Of a stretch of 5,259 bases of DNA, positions 1-5,259 are shown piece by piece. The notes below the pieces were generated by a model. The model was not told where the DNA came from. It was given only the letters and a program-made list of their open reading frames with translations, and did not search any database. The first letter of the stretch is position 1. Each line of letters starts with the position of its first letter. Source of the stretch: Verrucomicrobiota bacterium. GTDB taxonomy: Bacteria; Verrucomicrobiota; Kiritimatiellia; Kiritimatiellales; Tichowtungiaceae. Where the stretch lies: assembly GCA_030619095.1 (NCBI GenBank), contig JAUXCB010000131.1, positions 1 through 5,259 on the forward strand. The letters run 5' to 3'. The translations under genes were made by a program, and so were the position numbers.

Positions 1-1117
1 GATCGAGCTTGAGCGAACAGCATGCGGATTCACCACCGCTGAAGATGGTGTTTTCCATCTCTTCAACATTCACTCCATGGCCGCGCAGAGCATCCAACAC
101 CCCGGCCAGCACACCCACCTTGTTGAGGTGCTGAACCACCAGAGTTGCAATGGCAGGGCTTTTAGCCCGCAGGTTCACCGGATTGAGCGGCATACCAGAA
201 GTTTTGTAAGCCGCGACAATCTGCACAACTGAATCACCAACCGCATCGGCCGCCTGATCGGTGGAGGCACCGACATGCGGAGTGCAGGCCGCGAGTTCGG
301 CCAGCTCGGTATCCACAAATTCCGCTTCGCCGCCCGTGGGTTCATTTTCGAACACGTCGAGCCCGACTCGCAGTCCTTTTTCACGGATGGCTTTTTTCAG
401 GGCCGCCGTATCGACCACTTCGCCGCGCGCCGTGTTGACCAGAATGGCCCCGTCCTTCATACCTGCGAGGAATTCGGTATTGACCAAATGCTTGGTTTCG
501 ACGGTTGCGGCAAGGTGCAGACTGATCGCGTCGGCCTGGCTTGCCACCTCGGACGGGGATGCGCAGTAGCCGATGCCCAGCTCAGCGGCGGCTTCCGGGG
601 TCAGGCTGCGCGACCAGGCAATGACGTTCATATCCATGGCCGCAGCACGGCGGGCCACTCCCTTGCCAATCGCGCCGAGACCCATCACGCCCAGCGTGCG
701 ACCCTTGAGTCCGGCGGCGTTTCCATATTCCTTCTTGCGCCACTTGCCGTTGAGCATGTCGCGCGAAGCCGCCACCACGCGGCGGTCGGCGGCAATCAGG
801 TGCGCCATGGCGATTTCGGCCACGGCATCAGTGTTGGTTCCGGGACAGTTGCAAACATAGATTCCCATGCGGCTCGCGCAGGCCACGTCGATGGTGTTCG
901 TTCCGGCTCCGGCGCGGATGATCAGAGAAAGCGAGGAGGCCGCCTCCATGGTTTCGGCACTCACTTGGGTCGAACGGACAATCAGAATTTCAGCATCCCG
1001 GATCGCTTCCGGAAGATCTTCAGCGGAAAGTCCGGGTTGTAAATCGATGGTTGCACCCAGTTCTTCGAGACCCGCCACTTTGGCCGGATCGAGTTTGTCT
1101 GCCACTAGAATTTTCAT
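1..1117 (-). CDS. serA: D-3-phosphoglycerate dehydrogenase with ACT domain (3' end outside window)
   Basis: Catalyses NAD-dependent oxidation of 3-phosphoglycerate to 3-phosphohydroxypyruvate, the committed step of serine synthesis in the cytoplasm. I translated 372 codons from the ATG at 1117; the frame is still open at base 1. A substrate-binding half (about residues 1-100) is followed by a Rossmann domain with the GLGAIG nucleotide loop (G146, G148, G151). The family catalytic residues are all present: R231 in NTARGE, E259 in ENEP and H281 in TPHVGAST. From about residue 322 an ACT-type regulatory domain begins (HLNKVGVLAGVLDALRGHGV), as in PGDHs inhibited by serine. Compared with family members of about 390-410 residues, only the last few tens of residues are missing. 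The start is supported by an AGGGG site 8 bases upstream (1130-1126). It lies 16 bases after kbl on the same strand, so co-transcription is likely. Another D-2-hydroxyacid dehydrogenase is possible, but the ACT domain favours SerA. Confidence 0.93.
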   Translation of the reverse strand, partial: MKILVADKLDPAKVAGLEELGATIDLQPGLSAEDLPEAIRDAEILIVRSTQVSAETMEAASSLSLIIRAGAGTNTIDVACASRMGIYVCNCPGTNTDAVAEIAMAHLIAADRRVVAASRDMLNGKWRKKEYGNAAGLKGRTLGVMGLGAIGKGVARRAAAMDMNVIAWSRSLTPEAAAELGIGYCASPSEVASQADAISLHLAATVETKHLVNTEFLAGMKDGAILVNTARGEVVDTAALKKAIREKGLRVGLDVFENEPTGGEAEFVDTELAELAACTPHVGASTDQAADAVGDSVVQIVAAYKTSGMPLNPVNLRAKSPAIATLVVQHLNKVGVLAGVLDALRGHGVNVEEMENTIFSGGESACCSLKLD

Positions 1118-1133
1118 ATCGCATTCCCCTCGG

Positions 1134-2321
1134 TTAGTTTTCTCTGCTTAATTCGTTCTGCACTTCGATAAATTTTTCAACCGCATAGTCGATGTTCTCG
1201 GGGGTGTGTGCCGCCGAAATCTGAACACGGATGCGTGCCTGCCCTTTTGGAACGACCGGGAAGGAGAATCCGATAACATAAATACCTTTGTCAAGTAATC
1301 GATCGGCCATCGCGGTCGCCCTCCGGGCATCGCCCACCATAACGGGGATAATCGGGTGGTGCCCCTCAGGGACATTGAATCCGGCCTGAATCATTTTTCG
1401 GCGGAAGGTATCGGCGTTTCCGTGCAGTTTGTCATGCAATCCGGTGGAGGCCTCCAGCATATCGAGCACCTTGATCGTGGTGGCAGCGACAACCGGCGCG
1501 AGCGTGTTGGAAAAGAGATAGGTGCGCGAACGCTGGCGAAGCAGGTCGACAATCACCTTATGCGCGCTGGTATAGCCACCGCTGGCACCGCCAAGAGCTT
1601 TGCCGAAGGTACCGGTGAGAATATCGATCCGTCCCATGACATCGCGGTATTCGTGGGTTCCACGGCCATGTGCGCCGAGTACGCCAACGGAGTGCGAGTC
1701 GTCCACCATCACCAGTGCGTCGTATTGATCGGCTAGATCGCAAATCGATTGAAGGTCAGCAATTGTGCCGTCCATGGAAAAAACACCGTCGGTGGCAATC
1801 AGTCGAATGCGACAGTCCTTGGCTTTCTTAAGCTGCTCTTCAAGCTCGACCATGTTGGAGTTGCCATAGATAAATCGCCGGGCTTTGCAGAGACGTACGC
1901 CGTCGATGATACTGGCGTGGTTAAGCGCGTCGGAGATGATGGCATCGTCCTGGGTGAGAAGGGTCTCGAACAGACCGGCATTGGCATCGAAGCAGGAGGG
2001 GTAGAGAATGGTGTCCTCGGTGCCGAGAAAATGCGACATCCGGTTCTCCAGATCCTTATGTACCTGCTGGGTCCCGCAAATGAAGCGAACCGAAGAGAGC
2101 CCGAATCCCCACTTATCCAGGCCGGCCTTGGCCGCCTCGACCAACTCCGGTCGCCCGGAAAGCCCCAGATAGTTATTGGCGCAAAAATTCAGCAGATCGC
2201 CGCGCCCGACGGTGATTTCGGTGCCTTGACGAGTCTGAAGAATCCGCTCACCCTTTGTCAGCCCGTGGTCATCGATCTCTTTCAGAAGCTCTTCAAAATG
2301 GTGTAATCCTTTATTCATCAC
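1134..2321 (-). CDS. kbl: Glycine C-acetyltransferase (2-amino-3-ketobutyrate CoA ligase)
   Basis: PLP enzyme of the alpha-oxoamine synthase family. With CoA it cleaves 2-amino-3-ketobutyrate, produced from threonine by threonine dehydrogenase, to glycine and acetyl-CoA. The 395 residues match the E. coli enzyme (398, recalled) along the whole length. Family residues are present at a constant offset of three: H135 in ALNHASI stacks on the PLP ring, S182 lies in GVFSMDG, D207 and H210 lie in VMVDDSH, and K241 in GTFGKALGG forms the Schiff base. Other Kbl-like blocks are VRFICGTQ, SCFDANAGLFET, LRQRSRTYLFSN and the C-terminal PVVPKGQARIR, which carries the substrate-carboxylate arginine. Related 8-amino-7-oxononanoate, 5-aminolevulinate and serine palmitoyl synthases differ in these blocks, so the assignment is firm. 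The reading frame opens GTG-ATG; either may start. No threonine dehydrogenase gene adjoins it here; serA follows after 16 bases. Confidence 0.96.
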   Translation of the reverse strand: MMNKGLHHFEELLKEIDDHGLTKGERILQTRQGTEITVGRGDLLNFCANNYLGLSGRPELVEAAKAGLDKWGFGLSSVRFICGTQQVHKDLENRMSHFLGTEDTILYPSCFDANAGLFETLLTQDDAIISDALNHASIIDGVRLCKARRFIYGNSNMVELEEQLKKAKDCRIRLIATDGVFSMDGTIADLQSICDLADQYDALVMVDDSHSVGVLGAHGRGTHEYRDVMGRIDILTGTFGKALGGASGGYTSAHKVIVDLLRQRSRTYLFSNTLAPVVAATTIKVLDMLEASTGLHDKLHGNADTFRRKMIQAGFNVPEGHHPIIPVMVGDARRATAMADRLLDKGIYVIGFSFPVVPKGQARIRVQISAAHTPENIDYAVEKFIEVQNELSREN

Positions 2322-2328
2322 AAGGGGG

Positions 2329-2334
2329 TCTCCT
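2329..2334 (-). promoter_or_regulatory. Ribosome binding site of kbl
   Basis: On the minus strand AGGAGA precedes two consecutive possible starts, GTG at 2321 (7-base spacing) and ATG at 2318 (10-base spacing). The spacing slightly favours GTG, while codon preference favours ATG. The protein differs by one residue only. Confidence 0.7.
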
Positions 2335-2377
2335 AGATCATTTTTGGCTCTTCCCAGCCGGTTTTAAAAACGAAGCG

Positions 2378-2408
2378 CGTATAGTGGGAAGGCATACTGG
2401 AAAGTCAA
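2378..2408 (-). promoter_or_regulatory. Candidate sigma-70-like promoter for kbl-serA
   Basis: On the minus strand TTGACT (2408-2403, five of six to the -35 consensus) is separated by 19 bases from TATACG (2383-2378, four of six to the -10 consensus). Transcription would begin near 2370, giving a leader of about 50 bases before kbl. The spacer is longer than the preferred 17, so this is only a plausible candidate; position directly upstream of the operon is its main support. Confidence 0.35.
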
Positions 2409-2743
2409 GCCCACGATAGGTCTAGATTGAGATAGTCCGCTGCGCTCTACTTAATTTTGCGTGGCTAACTGATTGACTCAAGCAGGTACTACCCATAGAT
2501 ATATTTGGCGATGTTTTCGCCTTAAAAACACAATATGTAGAGATCGCTGGATTAAATCAGTCACCCACGTAATTTTTATTGGGTCAAATGGCGGGTCATA
2601 TCGAGGGCTGGAGCAAGTTCGACTCGTTCTACTGGTCATTCATAACGGCACTGACTGTGGGGTATGGCGACATGCACCCTATAAAGAAAAGTTCCAAGGC
2701 ACTATCAATCCTAAGGGTAATAGGGCAACTTAAAATACCAGAC

Positions 2744-2772
2744 TTGACGGGTCATGCTTTAAAAGCTAGTGT
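2744..2772 (+). promoter_or_regulatory. Weak candidate promoter before the small frame at 2814
   Basis: TTGACG (2744-2749, five of six to the -35 consensus) stands 17 bases before TAGTGT (2767-2772, three of six to the -10 consensus). The spacing is ideal but the -10 is poor. It overlaps the channel remnant and would start transcription about 35 bases before the ATG at 2814. A chance match is quite possible. Confidence 0.15.
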
Positions 2773-2813
2773 CAAAATCCTTTACGTTCACCATCAATAC
2801 AGACAGGTAATCC

Positions 2814-2903
2814 ATGAACAAAAACAAAAGACATCGAGTTTACATGATGGCCGGGTTAACCGGTGCTCTCAAAAGGCATCATTCTCAACCGAACATCACA
2901 TGA
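2814..2903 (+). CDS. Possible 29-residue small protein or 5' piece of a broken gene
   Basis: An ATG at 2814 preceded by CAGG (2804-2807, six bases upstream) opens a 29-codon frame. Its peptide starts with a strongly basic MNKNKRHRVY and continues MMAGLTGAL before the TGA at 2901. I do not recognise it. The basic start followed by a short non-polar stretch resembles the beginning of an exported protein, and the coding-like frame that opens at 2860 could be its continuation after a frameshift between 2860 and 2901. It overlaps the tail of the channel remnant in another frame, so both cannot be intact genes. Treat it as a tentative call. Confidence 0.18.
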   Translation: MNKNKRHRVYMMAGLTGALKRHHSQPNIT

Positions 2904-3168
2904 GCTTCGAAACGTAATGGCCATCCACTATCCAACCCGCCAGCAGGTCTCCACAACGCTCATTCTGCCGGGAAAACATTTCACCTTAGAATTTGCTCCC
3001 CGGACACTCCTCAGTGACACCGTAGAAATCTCCTGACTGGGAAAAAAGGTCGAACATCATGCAACAATCCACCTTTCCGAAGTTGAACAATCCTGCAAAC
3101 AGAACTGCGCTTCGCTAATCTATAAAATTTCCCCCGGCGGGAACGTCACCGCCCACTTTGCTGAATAA
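2860..3168 (+). pseudogene. Unrecognised coding-like frame interrupted by an in-frame TGA
   Basis: One frame is open from 2860 to 3168 except for a TGA at 3034-3036. From the ATG at 2917 it reads 39 codons (MAIHYPTRQQVSTTLILPGK, then HFTLEFAPRT...), the TGA, and 43 more codons ending in KISPGGNVTAHFAE and TAA. Codon use on both sides is alike and prefers G or C in the third position, like the neighbouring genes. The residue pattern alternates polar and hydrophobic residues as in beta strands. That continuity across the stop is why I treat it as one broken frame rather than two chance ones; changing TGA to TGG (Trp) would restore it. No Shine-Dalgarno precedes 2917. The family is unknown to me. 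A chance frame of about 100 codons with one stop is a real alternative. Confidence 0.33.
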
Positions 3169-3231
3169 AACAATCCTCACGGTTCAAAAATCCTTTTCTA
3201 ATAGGCCCCAGTTCCTCTATATTTCGAATCT

Positions 3232-3564
3232 ATGAAACCATTTCTAAAAAACGTAGCCCTTCTCATCGTTTCGATTCTTCTCTCCGGCTGTTTCCGCAAT
3301 GACATCCGCACCGAGACCTTTCAGATTAAACAGCTCCGCACCCCCGAAGCTGCTCAGTTGGTAAAGCAGTCTTTACGCGGGTTGCCCGACATTCAGGAGG
3401 CTCGGGAGAATCTAGAAAACCAGACTCTCACCGTGGTATTCAACGGACTGAATTTGCACCTGAAGAATATTGAATACGCTATTGTTAAGGGCGGATTCGA
3501 CCTGCCAAACTGGCCCGCTCAGGCCGAAGACAAAGCCAAACTTCCCAAGGAGATCCAACAATGA
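3232..3564 (+). CDS. Lipoprotein with HMA-like domain lacking the metal-binding cysteines
   Basis: Encodes 110 residues. Residues 1-20 form a classic lipoprotein signal: basic MKPFLK, a hydrophobic run, and the lipobox LSGC with the acylated cysteine at C20. The mature protein is therefore probably anchored in a membrane facing the periplasm. Residues about 27-91 follow the beta-alpha-beta-beta-alpha-beta pattern of heavy-metal-associated domains: TETFQIKQL, a helix at EAAQLVKQSL, RGLPDIQEAREN in the place of the usual 'lpGV..a.vn', a strand LTVVFNG, then IEYAIVKGGFD. The CxxC metal site, expected near residues 36-41, is absent (RTPEAA), and C20 is the only cysteine. The fold is therefore an inference from pattern and metal binding is doubtful. 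The tail (92-110) is polar. There is no Shine-Dalgarno before 3232, but the signal peptide fixes the start. The stop overlaps pepA by four bases (ATGA), so the two are coupled. Confidence 0.8.
   Translation: MKPFLKNVALLIVSILLSGCFRNDIRTETFQIKQLRTPEAAQLVKQSLRGLPDIQEARENLENQTLTVVFNGLNLHLKNIEYAIVKGGFDLPNWPAQAEDKAKLPKEIQQ
3547..3553 (+). promoter_or_regulatory. Ribosome binding site of pepA inside the lipoprotein gene
   Basis: AAGGAGA lies within the last codons of the lipoprotein gene, seven bases before the pepA ATG at 3561. This is a strong site, in contrast to the upstream gene, which has none. It suggests that pepA is translated well both by re-initiation at the ATGA overlap and by direct initiation. 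Confidence 0.8.
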
Positions 3565-5054
3565 AACTATCGCTCAGCACCCAACCGCTTAACACACAAG
3601 CCAAAGAGGGCTGGATCGTTTTTGTTCAGAATAAAAAACCGTTGCTTACCGGGAAAAACCCCTTAAAAACCCTGCTCAGCAATCAAATTAAGAAAAGTAA
3701 CTTTAGCGGTGATTTTGCACAGACCGCTGTTTTTCCAGGGTTTGGAAAAGTTAAAGCCGGTCACATCATCCTGGCTGGCCTCGGCAAAGGCGATGCCTTC
3801 CGCATAGAGACATTGGAACGCGCCGCCGCCGCCGCCATTCGCGCCGGAAAAAAAGCGGGGCTTACTGGCTTTGCCACCGAGAGCGCTGCCGGTCTGAAAG
3901 GTGTTTCCGAGACCGCTTTCGCGCACAGCGTCGGACGCGGCGCGGCCTGGGGAAGCTACAGCTTCGACGAATTTAAAACGACAAAGAAAAAACGGGGCGC
4001 CGAGCCCTCCCTTGTGTTTGCAGGGCCGTGCAAGAACGCCGCCGCCTGCCGCCGCGCGCTTGCGGAAGCGCAGGTCGAAAGCGAAGCCCTGCTCTCCACC
4101 GCCGATCTGGCCAACCTGCCGGGCAACTTTGCCACGCCCCAGAAGATTGCAAATTGGAGCAAAAAAATGGCGAAAGAAACCGGCCTCACCTGCTCGGTGC
4201 TGAACAAAACCGACCTGAAAAAACAAAAGTGCAACGCCCTGCTCTCCGTCGCGGCGGGCAGCGATACCGATGCAAAAATCATTACCCTGAAGCACAAAGG
4301 ATCCGACCCAAAAGCCAACCCGGTTGTTCTGGTCGGAAAAACCATCACCTTCGACTCTGGCGGACTCTCCCTGAAGAGCGGGAAAAACATGCAATGGATG
4401 CAATTTGATAAGTGCGGCGGAATGGCCGTGCTGGCGGCGATGAACATGGTCGCACGACTCAAACCCAAAGCCTCCGTCATTGGCATTCTCACCGTGGCGG
4501 AGAACATGCCCTCCGGCGGCGCGAGCCGCCCCGGCGACATCGTGAAATCCCGCTCCGGCAAAACCATCGAAATCCTCAATACGGATGCCGAGGGTCGTCT
4601 CGCCCTCTGCGACGCGCTCGATCTGGCGCTAACCCATAAGCCCGCCGCCATCGTCGACCTCGCCACCCTGACCGGCGCCGTGATCATGGCACTCGGCCAT
4701 ACTGCGGCCGCCATCGTCGGCAACAATCACAGATTTAATCAGAAGCTGATCAAAGCCGCAGAAAACGGTGGCGAACGCCTCTGGGAACTCCCGCTCTGGC
4801 AGGAACACAAAGAGGATATAAAAGGCACCTTTGCCGATCTGCAGAACATCAGCAAGTCCGGCACGGCGGGAACCATCACCGCAGGTGCGTTTTTGAGTGA
4901 ATTTGTGCCGGACAATGTCCCGTGGGCACACATCGATATTGCAGGCACCGCATGGGAAGAAACTCCCAAAGCCTGGATGGCGCCCGGCGTCACCCTCTTC
5001 GGCGCACGTACACTCATCGAGTGGATTAAGGGAATGGATATTGGAAACGAGTAA
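3561..5054 (+). CDS. pepA: Leucyl aminopeptidase, M17 family
   Basis: Two-metal cytoplasmic aminopeptidase that removes N-terminal residues (typically Leu) from peptides; M17 enzymes form hexamers and act in peptide and glutathione-conjugate turnover. The 497 residues have the usual length. The variable N-terminal alpha/beta domain covers about residues 1-175 and the catalytic domain the rest. All expected residues are visible and match E. coli PepA numbering with a constant offset of ten: metal ligands K260 (VGKTITFDSGG), D265, D283, D342 and E344 (NTDAEGRL signature), and catalytic K272 and R346. ENMPSG and DLATLTGA are further family blocks. Unusual is FDKCGGM at 282-288, where many members have a DM-GA-type sequence; the metal-ligand Asp is kept, but a cysteine lies two residues from it. 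The start is fixed by the strong AAGGAGA site and the ATGA overlap with the lipoprotein gene. The E. coli DNA-binding role of PepA cannot be inferred here. Confidence 0.96.
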   Translation: MKLSLSTQPLNTQAKEGWIVFVQNKKPLLTGKNPLKTLLSNQIKKSNFSGDFAQTAVFPGFGKVKAGHIILAGLGKGDAFRIETLERAAAAAIRAGKKAGLTGFATESAAGLKGVSETAFAHSVGRGAAWGSYSFDEFKTTKKKRGAEPSLVFAGPCKNAAACRRALAEAQVESEALLSTADLANLPGNFATPQKIANWSKKMAKETGLTCSVLNKTDLKKQKCNALLSVAAGSDTDAKIITLKHKGSDPKANPVVLVGKTITFDSGGLSLKSGKNMQWMQFDKCGGMAVLAAMNMVARLKPKASVIGILTVAENMPSGGASRPGDIVKSRSGKTIEILNTDAEGRLALCDALDLALTHKPAAIVDLATLTGAVIMALGHTAAAIVGNNHRFNQKLIKAAENGGERLWELPLWQEHKEDIKGTFADLQNISKSGTAGTITAGAFLSEFVPDNVPWAHIDIAGTAWEETPKAWMAPGVTLFGARTLIEWIKGMDIGNE

Positions 5055-5083
5055 ACTTGCCCGAAAACCCTGTTAATATCAAC

Positions 5084-5107
5084 TTATCAGGCAAAATCAC
5101 CTGACAA
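5084..5107 (+). terminator. Weak inverted repeat after pepA, possible terminator
   Basis: TTATCAGG (5084-5091) can pair with CCTGACAA (5100-5107) around an 8-base loop, with one mismatch in the eight pairs. No T-run follows, so it is not a convincing intrinsic terminator. It could mark the end of the lipoprotein-pepA transcript or be an mRNA-stabilising hairpin. Confidence 0.25.
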
Positions 5108-5125
5108 TCATATGTGGAATAATTG

Positions 5126-5259
5126 ATGATGAAAAACATAATAAAGATTGTCGGCATCGCTGTTATTGCCTGTCTCGCTGTCTGGTATTTTGAAAAACCT
5201 GAATCATTTGAATCAATACCAACTAACCTTAGAGGCACTTGGAGTGAAATATCCGACGA
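5126..5259 (+). CDS. N-terminus of a membrane-anchored or exported protein (cut by window edge)
   Basis: Two adjacent ATG codons at 5126 and 5129 open a frame that stays open to the end of the window, giving 44 residues. It begins MMKNIIKIVGIAVIACLAVW, a lysine-bearing start followed by a hydrophobic run of about 15 residues, then the polar YFEKPESFESIPTN. This is a signal anchor or signal peptide; C16 lies in a poor lipobox context (VIAC), so lipidation is possible but not clear. The visible end LRGTWSEISD resembles the 'GTW' start of many lipocalin-like barrels, but that is too short to assign a family. A GGA at 5116-5118, 7 or 10 bases before the two ATGs, is the only ribosome-site candidate. 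It lies 71 bases after pepA on the same strand and may be a separate transcript. Confidence 0.6.
   Translation, partial: MMKNIIKIVGIAVIACLAVWYFEKPESFESIPTNLRGTWSEISD

Larger units (their letters stand above)
2473..2917 (+). pseudogene. Frameshifted remnant of a small two-helix potassium channel
   Basis: Ion-channel pore-domain relic. The frame read from 2579 contains EGWSKFDSFYWSFITA followed directly by LTVGYGDMHP. This is the pore helix and the TVGYGD potassium selectivity filter (codons at 2654-2671) with the usual aromatic-rich approach. The preceding outer-helix part (RLKNTI ... VTHVIFIG) lies in another frame, open from 2473. Removing one base from the AAA at 2586-2588 would join them as ...HVIFIGSMAGHIEGWS..., a natural first-helix-to-pore sequence. 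After the filter, the expected second membrane helix is replaced by SILRVIGQLKIPDLTGHALK, which contains R, K, D and P and would not span a membrane well. A basic helical tail (YVHHQYRQVIHEQKQ) follows. There is no Shine-Dalgarno at the frame opening, which is a TTG directly after a stop. I infer a channel inactivated by a frameshift and further decay; the upstream limit and the 3' limit are uncertain. Confidence 0.6.
2322..3231. other. Gene-poor stretch of about 910 bases with gene remnants
   Basis: No intact, recognisable gene lies between the divergent kbl and lipoprotein genes. Positions 2322-2472 hold the kbl ribosome site and likely promoter. Positions 2473 to at most 2917 hold a broken potassium-channel frame. 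Positions 2814-3168 hold short frames with coding-like codon use but internal stops. Positions 3169-3231 are the leader of the lipoprotein gene, with no strong promoter that I can identify. I saw no tRNA, rRNA, transposase, insertion-sequence ends or CRISPR-type direct repeats. The region reads as decayed accessory DNA between two conserved operons. Confidence 0.7.

Noticed and set aside
275..1042. Plus-strand open frame of about 255 codons opposite serA
   Set aside because: It is antisense to a complete set of SerA motifs, and its histidine- and glycine-rich translation is typical of a shadow frame.
1749..2306. Plus-strand open frame opposite kbl
   Set aside because: Antisense to well-conserved Kbl coding sequence, with no ribosome site or recognisable protein features.
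2346..2359. Short hairpin GGCT-loop-AGCC in the kbl leader
   Set aside because: The stem has only four pairs and cannot be extended; there is no T-run or conserved riboswitch feature, so it is not supported as a regulator.
2851..2864. Near-palindrome CCGGGTTAACCGGT as an operator
   Set aside because: The perfect core is only eight bases, it occurs once, and it lies inside decayed sequence rather than at a promoter.
3034..3036. TGA as a selenocysteine codon or as Trp in a variant genetic code
   Set aside because: No obvious SECIS-like hairpin follows. Trp is encoded by TGG in the intact genes, and the lipoprotein gene ends in TGA, so TGA is a normal stop here.
2322..3231. Mobile element or CRISPR array in the central gap
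   Set aside because: I found no transposase fragment, terminal inverted repeats, target-site duplications or regularly spaced direct repeats by reading.
3663..4403. Long minus-strand open frame opposite pepA (also 3956-4726 in another minus frame)
   Set aside because: Both lie wholly antisense to a firmly identified M17 peptidase and their translations show no recognisable motif; they are by-products of pepA codon use.

Overview
The window looks like an ordinary chromosomal segment of a Gram-negative bacterium of roughly balanced base composition. It carries housekeeping amino-acid and peptide metabolism around a poorly conserved gap of about 0.9 kb. A lipoprotein signal peptide, purple-bacteria-type Shine-Dalgarno sites on some genes but not others, and the overall style of the proteins would fit the PVC group (for example Kiritimatiellota or Verrucomicrobiota). 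That placement is a low-confidence inference; no marker gene here settles it.

Layout. Positions 1-2321 hold a minus-strand gene pair: kbl (glycine C-acetyltransferase), followed 16 bases later by serA (D-3-phosphoglycerate dehydrogenase), which runs off the left edge inside its C-terminal ACT domain. Positions 2322-3231 contain no intact gene. This stretch holds the presumed kbl promoter and leader, a frameshifted remnant of a small potassium channel with a clear TVGYGD selectivity filter, and a second unrecognised coding-like stretch broken by an in-frame TGA. Positions 3232-5054 form a plus-strand two-gene operon: a 110-residue lipoprotein whose periplasmic part resembles a heavy-metal-associated (HMA) fold without its cysteines, translationally coupled (ATGA overlap) to a full-length M17 leucyl aminopeptidase, pepA. 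After a weak inverted repeat, a new plus-strand gene starts at about 5126, encodes a membrane-anchored or exported protein, and is cut by the right edge.

How the genes work together. Kbl and SerA both feed the glycine/serine pool: Kbl makes glycine from the threonine breakdown intermediate, and SerA commits 3-phosphoglycerate to serine. Their close spacing suggests one transcript. PepA is a cytoplasmic metallopeptidase. Its coupling to a surface lipoprotein with a metal-domain-like fold is the least expected arrangement among the intact genes. No complete new system is evident; the most unusual material is the pair of decaying reading frames in the central gap and the lipoprotein-pepA coupling.
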